Assembly (NCBI GenBank): GCA_903870685.1
Contig: CAIQDX010000087.1
Span: 1-64,000 of the forward strand
Direction of reading: 5' to 3'
Length of the DNA: 64,000 nt
From: an uncultured Chitinophagaceae bacterium
GTDB lineage: Bacteria > Bacteroidota > Bacteroidia > Chitinophagales > Chitinophagaceae
Every line of letters begins with the position of its first letter. Within the stretch, counting starts at the first letter, position 1. Below are positions 35,889-44,750 of the stretch, in pieces. The notes under the pieces are model-generated. The model had not been told where the DNA came from. It saw only the letters and a program-made list of their open reading frames with translations, and did not search any database. The position numbers were made by a program, and so were the translations under genes.

Positions 35889-35998
35889 GTTGCCTCGCAC
35901 ACTTCAACGTTCTGTTTTCATGGCAACAAAAAAAGATCCGTTATAAGGCGAATCTTTTTGTTCAATATATTTTCAACAGTACAAGAGTGCGACGCAAC
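35889..35998. repeat. GTTGCGTCGCAC repeat, copy 8 (inverted pair enclosing a terminator)
   Basis: Left arm 35889-35908 GTTGCCTCGCACACTTCAAC, preceded by gttacgggc...tttatggcatcgcct; right arm 35979-35998 is the reverse complement of GTTGCGTCGCACTCTTGTAC, also with flank. The 70 bp between the arms contains the terminator hairpin 35930-35959. It lies between mrp and the PaiB-like gene. Confidence 0.88.
35930..35959. terminator. Terminator after mrp
   Basis: AAAAAGAT (35930-35937) pairs with ATCTTTTT (35952-35959); on the minus strand the stem ends in a T7 run, suiting termination of the mrp transcript. It is enclosed by the two arms of a dispersed repeat. Confidence 0.75.
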
Positions 35999-36026
35999 AA
36001 AAGTTTAATAAAAATTCTATCGCTGG

Positions 36027-37121
36027 CTAACTAACAATTTCCAGCACTTTTGTTTTAGGAATATTTGCATTTCTGATAGCAATATTTCTTACTGCCAATG
36101 ATGCAAAATTTCTAAAAGCAGTTTGTGTAATAACATCATCACCAACCATTGCAGGAACACCACTATCGCCACCTTCACGAATGGATTGTACTAAAGGAAT
36201 TTGTCCGAGGAAAGGCAGTTCATATTCTTCGGCTAAATTTTTTCCACCTTCTTTTCCAAACAAATAATATTTATTGTCAGGCAATTCAGCCGGAGTGAAA
36301 TAAGACATGTTTTCAACCAAGCCAATAATAGGAACATTAATTTGTGCCTGAGCAAACATTGCAATTGCTTTTTTTGCATCGGCCAATGCAACTGCCTGTG
36401 GCGTTGTAACCACCACTGCACCTGTAACAGGAACAGTTTGTATTAATGTTAAATGAATATCGCCGGTGCCCGGTGGCATATCGATAATTAAATAATCTAA
36501 TTCTCCCCAATCAACTTCGGTTACAAATTGACGAATAGCACTGCTTGCCATGGGACCACGCCAAACAACTGCATTTTTTTCATCAACCAATAACCCAATA
36601 CTTAATAATTTAATACCATATTTTTCAATTGGAACAATTAATCCTTTGCCATCCACTTCTTTCATCAATGGTCTTGCACCACGAATACCAAACATGATGG
36701 GAACACTTGGTCCGTAAATATCAGCATCCATCAAACCCACGCTGGCACCGCCTTCAGCCAATGCTAAAGCTAAATTTGCCGACACTGTACTTTTACCAAC
36801 GCCACCTTTTCCACTCACCACTGCAATAATATTTTTTACACCTTTTAATTCCTGTTGTGCATCTTTTCGGTTGGAAGAAGTATTAGAAGTAAAATCAACT
36901 TTTACAATTGCTTCTTTGCTTACCAAAATTTTAATGGCATTCTCACAAGCCGAACGCATCATATCTTTCATCGGACAAGCAGGTGTTGTTAAAACAATTG
37001 TGAAACTAACATTGTTGCCATCAATGGCAAGATTTGTAATCATATTCAATGTCACTAAGTCTTTGCCGAGATCAGGCTCCTGAACATTGCTGAGCGCTTT
37101 TAGAATATCCGCTTCTGTCAT
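36027..37121 (-). CDS. Mrp/ApbC-family Fe-S cluster carrier ATPase
   Basis: P-loop ATPase of 364 aa that traffics Fe-S clusters. Residues 1-80 are a MIP18/DUF59-type domain (ALSNVQEPDLGKDLVTLNMI, ACPMKDMM). The deviant Walker A VSGKGGVGKST lies at about 102-112, followed by MDADIYGPSVP and MPPGTGDIHLT. The CxxC that holds the bridging cluster in classic Mrp/ApbC (after ENMSYF) is absent: the sequence reads ENMSYFTPAELPDNKYYLFG. The single Cys49 in the MIP18-type domain remains. I regard this as a lineage form of Mrp rather than damage. Confidence 0.9.
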   Translation of the reverse strand: MTEADILKALSNVQEPDLGKDLVTLNMITNLAIDGNNVSFTIVLTTPACPMKDMMRSACENAIKILVSKEAIVKVDFTSNTSSNRKDAQQELKGVKNIIAVVSGKGGVGKSTVSANLALALAEGGASVGLMDADIYGPSVPIMFGIRGARPLMKEVDGKGLIVPIEKYGIKLLSIGLLVDEKNAVVWRGPMASSAIRQFVTEVDWGELDYLIIDMPPGTGDIHLTLIQTVPVTGAVVVTTPQAVALADAKKAIAMFAQAQINVPIIGLVENMSYFTPAELPDNKYYLFGKEGGKNLAEEYELPFLGQIPLVQSIREGGDSGVPAMVGDDVITQTAFRNFASLAVRNIAIRNANIPKTKVLEIVS

Positions 37122-37264
37122 CTTGAAAGTTTTTGTTAAAAAGATTAATTGGGCGCAAAGTTAACCATCAGGCACTTTACTTTGTTACGAATTACAAAGT
37201 ATAAACAAATTAAAAATAAAGTTGTTTATCGTTTTACAGTAATTGAATTCTTATTTTTGTGCCG

Positions 37265-37909
37265 ATGATGAAATCATTACGATACATTTTCTTATTAAGC
37301 GGGTTTTTTATTTTGCAACAGGCAAAGGCGCAAATTAATCCTCCTAAAGATTCAGTGATACAATTATTTGGTGTGGTAATGACATCAGATAGTTTACGTG
37401 CTGTTCCTGCTGCCAGTGTTATTGTAAAAGATAAAGGAAGAGGAACCATCACTAATAATGACGGTGTATTTTCTATTGTTGTTTTAAAAGGCGATCATAT
37501 TACTTTTTCTTCCATAGGTTTTAAAGATAAGAGTTACGAAATGCCGCGAAACCTTGCCGATAATCAATACAGTTTAATTGTATTATTGGTTAGTGATACC
37601 AATTATTTACCCGCAACCATTTTAAAACCAAGACCCACCAGAGAACAGTTTGAAAGAGATTTTGCAAATACAAGAGTTCCGGATGATATGTTGGAAATAG
37701 CACGACAAAATACTGATCAGACTAAACTTAGAGCATTGATGTTGTCGCTTCCTGCCGATGGACGTGAAGCTGTTAATTATCAATTAAAACAACAGGCAAA
37801 TAAATATTATTATGCCGGTCAATTACCTCCGCAAAATATTTTTAATCCAATGGCTTGGGCCGATTTTATTCAGGCATGGAAGCGAGGAGATTTTAAGAAT
37901 AAAAATTAA
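37265..37909 (+). CDS. Secreted carboxypeptidase-regulatory-like domain protein
   Basis: Protein of about 214 aa starting at ATG 37265 or 37268; an in-frame GTG at 37259 is also possible. After a signal peptide ending near FFILQQAKAQ comes a CarboxypepD_reg-like beta-sandwich (LFGVVMTSDSLRAVPAASVIVKDKGRGTITNNDGVFSIVVLKGDHITFSSIGFK), as found in front of TonB receptors and at the N-terminus of small Bacteroidota surface proteins. The C-terminal half (about residues 115-214) is helical and unassigned. A TATTTTTG box at 37252-37259 lies right before the start, hinting at a nearly leaderless mRNA. Envelope role unknown. Confidence 0.7.
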   Translation: MMKSLRYIFLLSGFFILQQAKAQINPPKDSVIQLFGVVMTSDSLRAVPAASVIVKDKGRGTITNNDGVFSIVVLKGDHITFSSIGFKDKSYEMPRNLADNQYSLIVLLVSDTNYLPATILKPRPTREQFERDFANTRVPDDMLEIARQNTDQTKLRALMLSLPADGREAVNYQLKQQANKYYYAGQLPPQNIFNPMAWADFIQAWKRGDFKNKN

Positions 37910-37956
37910 TTGATTTATTTTTTTGTCCGAACTTTTTATTATTCTACTCAACTTCG

Positions 37957-37976
37957 GTGGCGTCGCACTCTTCAAC
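37957..37976 (+). repeat. GTTGCGTCGCAC repeat, copy 9 (single arm)
   Basis: GTGGCGTCGCACTCTTCAAC, the same variant as copy 5. It lies in the 137-bp gap between the secreted protein gene and the dehydrogenase. Confidence 0.85.
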
Positions 37977-38046
37977 TGCATAACTTTATGCAACAATTAA
38001 AAATTAATTCCGATTTTTAATCTTTATTTCATCAACACCCGAAATT

Positions 38047-38940
38047 ATGTTCCAAAATATTTCAGTGATCGGTGCCGGAACCATGGGAAACGGCATTGCA
38101 CATGTATTTGCACAAAATGGTTTTACAGTTTCTTTGATCGATGTTAATGCTGCACAATTAGAAAAGGCATTGGCAACTATCACAAAAAATTTAGACCGAC
38201 AAATTTCAAAAGCAATCATCACAGAAAATGATAAAAAGAAAACACTTTCTAATCTTAACACATTTACCGAAATAGCGGCAGGTGTTTGCAATGCCGATCT
38301 AATTGTTGAAGCTGCAACGGAAAATATTGATCTGAAATTAAAAATATTTAAACAGTTAGATGAATCTGCTCCGGCAAAAACAATTTTAGCAACTAATACT
38401 TCATCCATTTCCATTACAAAAATTGCAGCAGTTACAAAAAGACCGGACTTAGTGATTGGCATGCATTTTATGAATCCCGTTCCAATAATGAAGTTGGTAG
38501 AAATAATTAATGGTTATGCAACAACAAAAGAAGTAACAGAACTTATCGTTGCATTGAGCAAACAATTAAATAAAATTCCTTGTGTTGTAAATGATTATCC
38601 CGGATTTATTGCAAACCGAATTTTAATGCCAATGATCAACGAAGCCATTTATAGTTTATACGAAGGCGTTGCCGGCGTTGAAGAAATTGATACAGTAATG
38701 AAATTAGGAATGGCTCATCCCATGGGACCCTTACAGCTAGCGGATTTCATTGGATTGGATGTTTGCTTAAGTATTTTAAATGTACTGTATGATGGTTTTG
38801 GAAATCCTAAATATGCGCCATGTCCTTTATTAATAAATATGGTAACAGCAGGAAAATTAGGAGCAAAAACCGGCGAAGGTTTTTATATTTATTCTGCAGG
38901 CAATAAAGAATTAATTGTAAGCAATCGATTTAAAAAATAG
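38047..38940 (+). CDS. 3-hydroxyacyl-CoA (3-hydroxybutyryl-CoA) dehydrogenase
   Basis: NAD-dependent enzyme of 297 aa that interconverts 3-hydroxyacyl-CoA and 3-oxoacyl-CoA. The dinucleotide motif GAGTMGNGIAHVFAQNG (about 7-23), the catalytic MHFMNPVPIMKLVEI segment (His and Glu), and the C-terminal EGVAGVEEIDTVMKLGMAHPMGPLQLADFIGLD helical region match stand-alone short 3-hydroxybutyryl-CoA dehydrogenases. It is likely to act in fatty acid or butyrate-type metabolism. It sits 5 bp before the YdcF-like gene. Confidence 0.93.
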   Translation: MFQNISVIGAGTMGNGIAHVFAQNGFTVSLIDVNAAQLEKALATITKNLDRQISKAIITENDKKKTLSNLNTFTEIAAGVCNADLIVEAATENIDLKLKIFKQLDESAPAKTILATNTSSISITKIAAVTKRPDLVIGMHFMNPVPIMKLVEIINGYATTKEVTELIVALSKQLNKIPCVVNDYPGFIANRILMPMINEAIYSLYEGVAGVEEIDTVMKLGMAHPMGPLQLADFIGLDVCLSILNVLYDGFGNPKYAPCPLLINMVTAGKLGAKTGEGFYIYSAGNKELIVSNRFKK

Positions 38941-38945
38941 CGATC

Positions 38946-39704
38946 ATGTTTTTCTTGTTATCCAAAATATTCGATTTTTTAATGGCGCCGGCCGCATGGT
39001 TGGTGATACTTATCATTTTCATGATTTTTACAAAAAATAAAAAAATAAAAAAGAGATTACAAATTTCGATCGTTTGTATTCTTCTAATATTTTCAAACCA
39101 TTTTATATATAGAACAATTGTTGTTGCATGGCAGCCTAAACCTGTTACACTTACTAAGGGTAGTCATTATTCAGCAGGAATTTTACTTGGTGGTTTTGTT
39201 GTTTTCGATGTAAATAAAAATGGATATTTTGATGATGCTGCAGACCGTTTTATCGAGGCAGTAAAATTATATCATCAGGGATTTATTCAAAAAATTGTAA
39301 TGACTGGAGGCTCAGCTGCATTAGTATATAATGAAGCCAAAGAAGCTGACTTTGTAAAGAATGAATTAATTGCAAACGGTGTAAGTGAGAAAGATATAAT
39401 CATTGAAGCATATTCACGAAATACATTTGAAAATGCGATTTTCACAAAACAAATATTGGATTCTTTAAATTTAAAACCGCCGTACTTGTTGATAACATCT
39501 GCTTCACATATGCCCCGTTCTATAAAAATTTTTAAAAAGGCAAATATAAATGTAGATCAATATCCGTGTGATTATGATGTGGTTGATTCGCATCTTTCGT
39601 TGGTTGAATTATTGCTTCCGGATTTAAAACTATTCAACACCTGGTATAAAATCATTCATGAAATAGTTGGCTTAAAAATTTATCAGCTTATCGGTAAAGC
39701 CTGA
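38946..39704 (+). CDS. YdcF/ElyC-family membrane protein (DUF218)
   Basis: 252 aa: two N-terminal TM helices, then a DUF218 domain starting GILLGGFVVFD (about 76), with the conserved IVMTGGSA, EAYSRNTFENAIFTKQIL and LLITSASHMPRSIKIFKKANI segments. In E. coli ElyC/SanA-type proteins influence cell-envelope biogenesis, probably on undecaprenyl-linked intermediates; the activity is not established. The stop abuts the stop of the next, convergent gene (no spacer). Confidence 0.84.
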   Translation: MFFLLSKIFDFLMAPAAWLVILIIFMIFTKNKKIKKRLQISIVCILLIFSNHFIYRTIVVAWQPKPVTLTKGSHYSAGILLGGFVVFDVNKNGYFDDAADRFIEAVKLYHQGFIQKIVMTGGSAALVYNEAKEADFVKNELIANGVSEKDIIIEAYSRNTFENAIFTKQILDSLNLKPPYLLITSASHMPRSIKIFKKANINVDQYPCDYDVVDSHLSLVELLLPDLKLFNTWYKIIHEIVGLKIYQLIGKA

Positions 39705-40322
39705 TCATATTTTTTTTGAAGTAACCGAATACAAATCATTTATTTTATACAAAACCTCATCCAATCTTGCTTTTGGTATTCCTATTTTCAATAAACAAAA
39801 TAGTTGCATTTCCTGATGAATGATACTGCAATTAAATTGTTTTACAATCGTCATTACTTCATTCATTTTTGTGTAATCAAAATGAAGTTCATAATTTATT
39901 TCAACTTGCTTTTGTATAACAGGAACCAGTTGCAAAGCCAATGCTGCAGCAGTTTTATAAGCATTGATCAAACCCGGAACACCTAATAAAGTTCCGCCAA
40001 AATACCGTACAACAATCACCGAAACATTGGTTAATTGTTTGCTGTCGATTTGATTTAAAATTGGTTTGCCTGCGGTTCCGCTTGGCTCGCCGTCATCACT
40101 CACTCGGAAATTATTTCCGTCATTTCCAATGCGGTAAGCAAAACAATGATGCACTGCTTTTGGATGTTCTTTTTTTAAAGCTTGCAAATAAGATTTTGAT
40201 TCTTCAGCAGATGAGACCGGATATGCATAAGCAATAAATTTACTGCCACGATCTTTGAATTCTGCAATAGAACTTTGATCGATGGTATAATAAAAATCTT
40301 CTTCTATTTTTGATTTACTCAT
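39705..40322 (-). CDS. YigZ/IMPACT-family protein
   Basis: 205 aa from ATG 40322 (MSKSKIEEDFYYTIDQSS). The frame is open 17 codons further upstream toward prmC but this lacks family homology. The N-terminal half is an UPF0029/Impact domain: EFKDRGSKFIAYAYPV, HPKAVHHCFAYRIG, DDGEPSGTAGKPIL, VIVVRYFGGTLLGVPGLINAYKTAA. The C-terminal DUF1949-like part follows. The family is linked to translation stress; the biochemical role is uncertain. It is divergent from prmC. Confidence 0.88.
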   Translation of the reverse strand: MSKSKIEEDFYYTIDQSSIAEFKDRGSKFIAYAYPVSSAEESKSYLQALKKEHPKAVHHCFAYRIGNDGNNFRVSDDGEPSGTAGKPILNQIDSKQLTNVSVIVVRYFGGTLLGVPGLINAYKTAAALALQLVPVIQKQVEINYELHFDYTKMNEVMTIVKQFNCSIIHQEMQLFCLLKIGIPKARLDEVLYKINDLYSVTSKKI

Positions 40323-40379
40323 GCAATATTTAAAATAAGATTGAGCCAAAACTAAATGAAAATGCAGTAGCATTGCAAA

Positions 40380-41237
40380 ATGACTATTCAGGAAGCATAT
40401 AAAAAATTATTGTTCCAGTTAGGTGAATTGTATGATAACCGAGAAGCTGCAAATATTGCCGATATGGTGATAGAGCATATAACCGGTTATCAAAAAACAA
40501 ATCGCATCATTCACAAAAATGTGTTGCTGAATATTCAACAAGAAGTACAGCTACAAAAATTTACTGAACAATTATTACAAAGCAAACCCATTCAATATGT
40601 TTTACAGGAAGCCTGGTTTGCAGGAATGAATTTTTTTGTGAATGAAAATGTATTAATACCAAGACCCGAAACGGAAGAACTAATCGAGTGGATTTCACAA
40701 GAAATACGCAATCAAAATATTAATGCAAAAACTGTTTTGGATGTTGGTAGTGGCAGTGGTTGTATTCCAATTGCATTAAAGAAAAAAAATGAAAGTATTT
40801 TAATTTCTTCACTGGATATTAGTAAAGATGCATTGATAGTTGCGAGAAAAAATGCAAGTGATCTTGATACACAGGTTAATTTTTTCGAGTTCGATTTTTT
40901 AGATGAAAAAAGATGGAATGAGCTTTCTGATTTCGATGTAATTGTCAGCAATCCACCTTACATAAAACAATCTGAAAGTAAAGACATGCGTAAAAATGTA
41001 ATTGATTTCGAACCTCATATTGCGTTATTTGTTCATGATTCTGACCCATTGATCTTTTATAAAAAATTAGCTGCATTCGGGAAAAAACATCTTTCAAAAA
41101 ATGGAAAAATATTTGCTGAAATAAATGAGAATCTTGGTAAAGATGTGATTGATCTTTTCGTAAATGAAAATTATTCGATCGAAATAAGAAAAGATTTTTC
41201 TGGAAAGGACAGAATGATAAAAGTAGTTTTACAATAA
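40380..41237 (+). CDS. prmC: Release-factor glutamine N5-methyltransferase
   Basis: SAM-dependent methyltransferase of 285 aa that methylates the GGQ glutamine of RF1/RF2. It has the N-terminal helical domain, SAM motif VLDVGSGSGCIPIALKK (about 120-136), and the hallmark VSNPPYIKQSE (NPPY) substrate motif. It precedes a convergent polysaccharide-locus gene, with stops only 4 bp apart. Confidence 0.94.
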   Translation: MTIQEAYKKLLFQLGELYDNREAANIADMVIEHITGYQKTNRIIHKNVLLNIQQEVQLQKFTEQLLQSKPIQYVLQEAWFAGMNFFVNENVLIPRPETEELIEWISQEIRNQNINAKTVLDVGSGSGCIPIALKKKNESILISSLDISKDALIVARKNASDLDTQVNFFEFDFLDEKRWNELSDFDVIVSNPPYIKQSESKDMRKNVIDFEPHIALFVHDSDPLIFYKKLAAFGKKHLSKNGKIFAEINENLGKDVIDLFVNENYSIEIRKDFSGKDRMIKVVLQ

Positions 41238-41241
41238 ATAG

Positions 41242-42813
41242 CTAAGTTATTTTGTAGATAGCCCAATTCTTTGTTTCAAACATCAATACCGGATGAAATT
41301 CCTGACGTAATTCCATTTGATGAATATTGTAATCATTCAATACTGTAAAGGATCGTAGGCGATTTACATCTTTTGCAACACAAATAAATCTTGCTCCTGA
41401 TTTTGGATTTTCTACAATAGTTATAAAATTGTTTCTATTAGGAGATATTACAGTTTTCAATGTACGTAAATGAGCCATTATTTTATAAGCTGCAGCATCA
41501 TCCATCAATATTTTGTGCGTTTCATCTGTGATATCAGAAATGTAAGACGCTAATTGATATTCTTCCGAAGTTTGTCTCTCATCTTTCCACTTACTTATCT
41601 TTTTTATCGAGTTAAAAAACTGTTTTTCTTCCCGATCACTAGAACGTTTAAAATAAAAAATTCCGGAAAAAATATTTAATATGGCAGTTGCCATGATAAC
41701 AGGATATAGAAATTTTGTTTTGTATTTTCTTCCTGCATAAACAATAATACCCAACAAGGCAAGAATTAAAAAAATAAGATAATATTCAATGGTTATATAA
41801 ACCTGATTATCTAATAAAATAATTGATATAAGAATAAAAGGCGCAAGGAGTGTAAACAATTCATACAAAGTTCCTTTGAACATGAAAAATAACAATATCA
41901 GCAAAGGTGTTAACAATAAAATATAAGCCTGAAATACAATTTGCGTTTGTTCTGCAACATTAAACACAGCTCCGGATACAATCAAATTTCCAACAGAAAC
42001 ATTTCCTGTAACATGCCAATTTGCATATTGACTTGATAAAAAATAAGTAGCATTACCAGCATGATAATAGTTCAGTGTTTTAAACAAGTACAACGCACCA
42101 AAGGGTAATAAGAAGACAATAATATAAATAGCTATTGTTCTATTGGCCAATTTTCTTCTTTGCGATGTATTATTTAATGCAGTGAAATACTGTAAAATGG
42201 GTGGTTGGTCTTTTTGCAGTTTTAAACCTTCCAATGATATAAGAAAAATGAATGGAAAAAAAGCAAGTAATAACCAGATATAATTATAATCACAAAATAT
42301 CAAACATGAAAGAAATATGCTTGCCATCGAGAGATAATAAGAAGTTTGACTTCGATAGTATCTGAACAAACTTCTGAACAATAAGTAAAAAAATAAAAGT
42401 ATGGAAGCAACACCACGACCCGATACAGCCGAGAAAACAATGCCGGGGTGAAATACAAAAATCAATATCAACATTGGCACAAATACTCTTCTTGGCAGTT
42501 TTGATTTTGTAAAATCATTCAGCAATAAAAAAAATAGGATAGTTGTATAAGCGATGGATGCTAATATGGGAGCAAACGGATAACCAAATGGTGAAAATAT
42601 TATTCCTGATAAAAATACTAAAGTGGGAAATGTTGTACCAATAGTAAGTAGTGTATTTTCGTCTGCTTCAAAAAGTAATTTTATTTTCTCCGAGATAAAC
42701 ATCGCTTCAGAATGTTCATATCCGGTTCTATGTATCATCCATGCAACAATAATATAGTACACCAGTAAAAACAGTGATATAAAAATTGCTATGTATTTTT
42801 TTAAAAAAATCAT
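41242..42813 (-). CDS. Polytopic membrane protein of the polysaccharide locus
   Basis: 523 aa with about ten to twelve hydrophobic segments over residues 1-400 and a soluble C-terminal tail (about 400-523). I do not recognise the family. The topology (multi-TM with a periplasmic-looking C-terminal domain) resembles GT-C glycosyltransferases or chain-length/polymerase proteins, but no DxD-like loop motif is conclusive. It is the last gene of the minus-strand run kinase, BcsB-like, GT2, this gene, 6 bp after the GT2, so a role in making or exporting the same polysaccharide is likely. Confidence 0.6.
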   Translation of the reverse strand: MIFLKKYIAIFISLFLLVYYIIVAWMIHRTGYEHSEAMFISEKIKLLFEADENTLLTIGTTFPTLVFLSGIIFSPFGYPFAPILASIAYTTILFFLLLNDFTKSKLPRRVFVPMLILIFVFHPGIVFSAVSGRGVASILLFFYLLFRSLFRYYRSQTSYYLSMASIFLSCLIFCDYNYIWLLLAFFPFIFLISLEGLKLQKDQPPILQYFTALNNTSQRRKLANRTIAIYIIVFLLPFGALYLFKTLNYYHAGNATYFLSSQYANWHVTGNVSVGNLIVSGAVFNVAEQTQIVFQAYILLLTPLLILLFFMFKGTLYELFTLLAPFILISIILLDNQVYITIEYYLIFLILALLGIIVYAGRKYKTKFLYPVIMATAILNIFSGIFYFKRSSDREEKQFFNSIKKISKWKDERQTSEEYQLASYISDITDETHKILMDDAAAYKIMAHLRTLKTVISPNRNNFITIVENPKSGARFICVAKDVNRLRSFTVLNDYNIHQMELRQEFHPVLMFETKNWAIYKIT

Positions 42814-42819
42814 ATTTAT

Positions 42820-44688
42820 TTATGTTGCAGCTACCGCAGCAGATGCAGCAGCAGTTGCAGAAGATGAAACTTTAGTAAGTCCGTGATTTGTTTTTTCCCA
42901 GTAAAAAGGATTATAAATTAATTGCCATAATCCTTTGTAAGCAGCGATTGAATGCATTAGCCAATATACAGGATTCAATATCGCATACAATATCAGTTCG
43001 TAATAACGGCGTTTAAACACTGCCAGCATATTTACATACACCATCAACACATTACCTGCAATGAAATTAAAAGTTGCAACGTATAAAACCCAATCAGGAA
43101 ATAATTGTCGAACAAAATTAAAATTGAAAATGATGTAAAAAACGAAAAATAAAAGCAAAATTGGATACAACAAGAAAGTAAATGATGTTCCTCCAATAAA
43201 GAAGTTAAATCCAAAAAAACCTTGCCAACCAATTCTTCTTATCAATGCAACCGGATTCCGCATATGTACTAACCATGTTTGCATGTATCCTTTGATCCAA
43301 CGCGAACGTTGACGTATCCAATTAAATGGTTCGTTATTTGCTTCTTCTAAAGTTGTACTATTTACAACACCAATTTTATATTGTTTATCATAAACGCGTA
43401 CACCAAGATCTGCATCTTCTGTAACATTGAATGGATCCCAAGCACCTAATTCCAATAACTTGTTTAATTTAAAATGATTACTTGTGCCTCCTAACGGAAT
43501 AGGTACATCCAAGGTTTCTAAACCGGGTAACATATAATCGAACCAATAAGAATATTCCAATGTGAACATTCTTGTCAACAAATTTTCATTCTTATTAAAA
43601 TAATTTAAAGCGCCTTGTAACACCACAAAATCTTCGGGTAATTTCCTAAATAAAATAACTACTTTTTTCAATTGATCAGAATCAGGAACATCTTCTGCAT
43701 CATAAATCGTCAGCAATTCTCCTCTCGAAAAATATAATCCGTAATTACACGCTTTGGGTTTTGTTTTAGGTGCATGAAAAGGAACAACAATGGTTTCAAA
43801 ATTTGCAGGAAAATCGAGATCTCTTACTGCATTCAATGTTTTATCATCATCTTCTTCAATCAATAATTTTACATCAAGTTTACTTTTGGGATAATCTAAA
43901 CTTCGAAGATTCCAGATCAATTTACGAATCAGTTTATCTTCTTTATAAACGGGCAACAAAATTGTATAAACAGGTAATGACGCTTCATCCACTCTTTTCA
44001 CATCTGCTTTAGAAACTGCTTCGTGTAATTCCGACATTGAACCTCTTAATGCCAGATATAATTTAAACAGGATGGAAAATAAAAAAAATACGCTCGATAA
44101 AAGATTTAAAACAATTACTGTTGTAGAAAAAAACACGATTAACATCACAATATTCAATGCAATAAATCCAAAAAGAAATATTAACTGTGCATTGGTAAAA
44201 GTTACCAGACCCGAGCTGGCCTCATCTTTACGCATTAAACTGAATACTGCTTCTTTTACATAAAATTCTCCGCGAGTTTTATGTGCCAACCAAGTAATAT
44301 CCAGATCTGAAGCTGCAACAAATCTGATCTTTGTTCTGAACTTTACAAACAAACTGTTCATCAATTTTTCGTCAAATGGATCTGCAACAGCAACTAATAA
44401 TGTTCCATCAATCTCTTTTCGAAGGGGAATGTATAGGAAAGAATTTAAGTGTTGAATATCGCATTGATGAATAAAGACATCGTCGATCTCTTCGTTGCGC
44501 ACATCAATCAAAGGATAATTTTCTTTCTCTAAAAAAGCTACATAATTTTTTCGTGTAAGAAACCCAAAGTTCAAAGCAGTCTTAATAGGTGCGTAACTAT
44601 ACATTTCTGCAATAGATTCTACTTCATCTAATTTTTCGTTTGAAAAAAAACCAGATTCTGACATCTTGTGTAATCCGCACCGCGTCAT
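42820..44688 (-). CDS. Processive GT2 glycosyltransferase with GspE/MshE-type N-domain
   Basis: 622-aa membrane glycosyltransferase (ATG 44688 or 44664). Residues about 25-135 resemble the type II secretion GspE N-terminal/MshEN domain (YPLIDVRNEEIDD, IPLRKEIDGTLLVAVADPFDEKLM, KIRFVAASDLDI); two TM helices follow near 167-212. The GT2 core has LPVYKED, a DxD-type site YDAEDVP (Asp330, Asp333), the TED motif at 423-425 and QRSRW (Gln460-Trp464) of processive synthases; four or more TM helices end the chain. The same architecture is known in NfrB, whose MshEN domain binds cyclic-di-GMP. Here the RLG and Gln positions of that motif look altered (APIKTALNFGFLTRKN, FLEKE). Confidence 0.84.
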   Translation of the reverse strand: MTRCGLHKMSESGFFSNEKLDEVESIAEMYSYAPIKTALNFGFLTRKNYVAFLEKENYPLIDVRNEEIDDVFIHQCDIQHLNSFLYIPLRKEIDGTLLVAVADPFDEKLMNSLFVKFRTKIRFVAASDLDITWLAHKTRGEFYVKEAVFSLMRKDEASSGLVTFTNAQLIFLFGFIALNIVMLIVFFSTTVIVLNLLSSVFFLFSILFKLYLALRGSMSELHEAVSKADVKRVDEASLPVYTILLPVYKEDKLIRKLIWNLRSLDYPKSKLDVKLLIEEDDDKTLNAVRDLDFPANFETIVVPFHAPKTKPKACNYGLYFSRGELLTIYDAEDVPDSDQLKKVVILFRKLPEDFVVLQGALNYFNKNENLLTRMFTLEYSYWFDYMLPGLETLDVPIPLGGTSNHFKLNKLLELGAWDPFNVTEDADLGVRVYDKQYKIGVVNSTTLEEANNEPFNWIRQRSRWIKGYMQTWLVHMRNPVALIRRIGWQGFFGFNFFIGGTSFTFLLYPILLLFFVFYIIFNFNFVRQLFPDWVLYVATFNFIAGNVLMVYVNMLAVFKRRYYELILYAILNPVYWLMHSIAAYKGLWQLIYNPFYWEKTNHGLTKVSSSATAAASAAVAAT

Positions 44689-44750
44689 AGTCTTATCGTT
44701 TTATACTGCAACTGATATTTTCTGATTAATTAAAATTTTAATTTTAATCA

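Noticed and set aside
35694-36008. Plus-strand 104-codon ORF
   Set aside because: It starts inside the PaiB-like gene on the other strand and runs through both repeat arms and the terminator; no family features.
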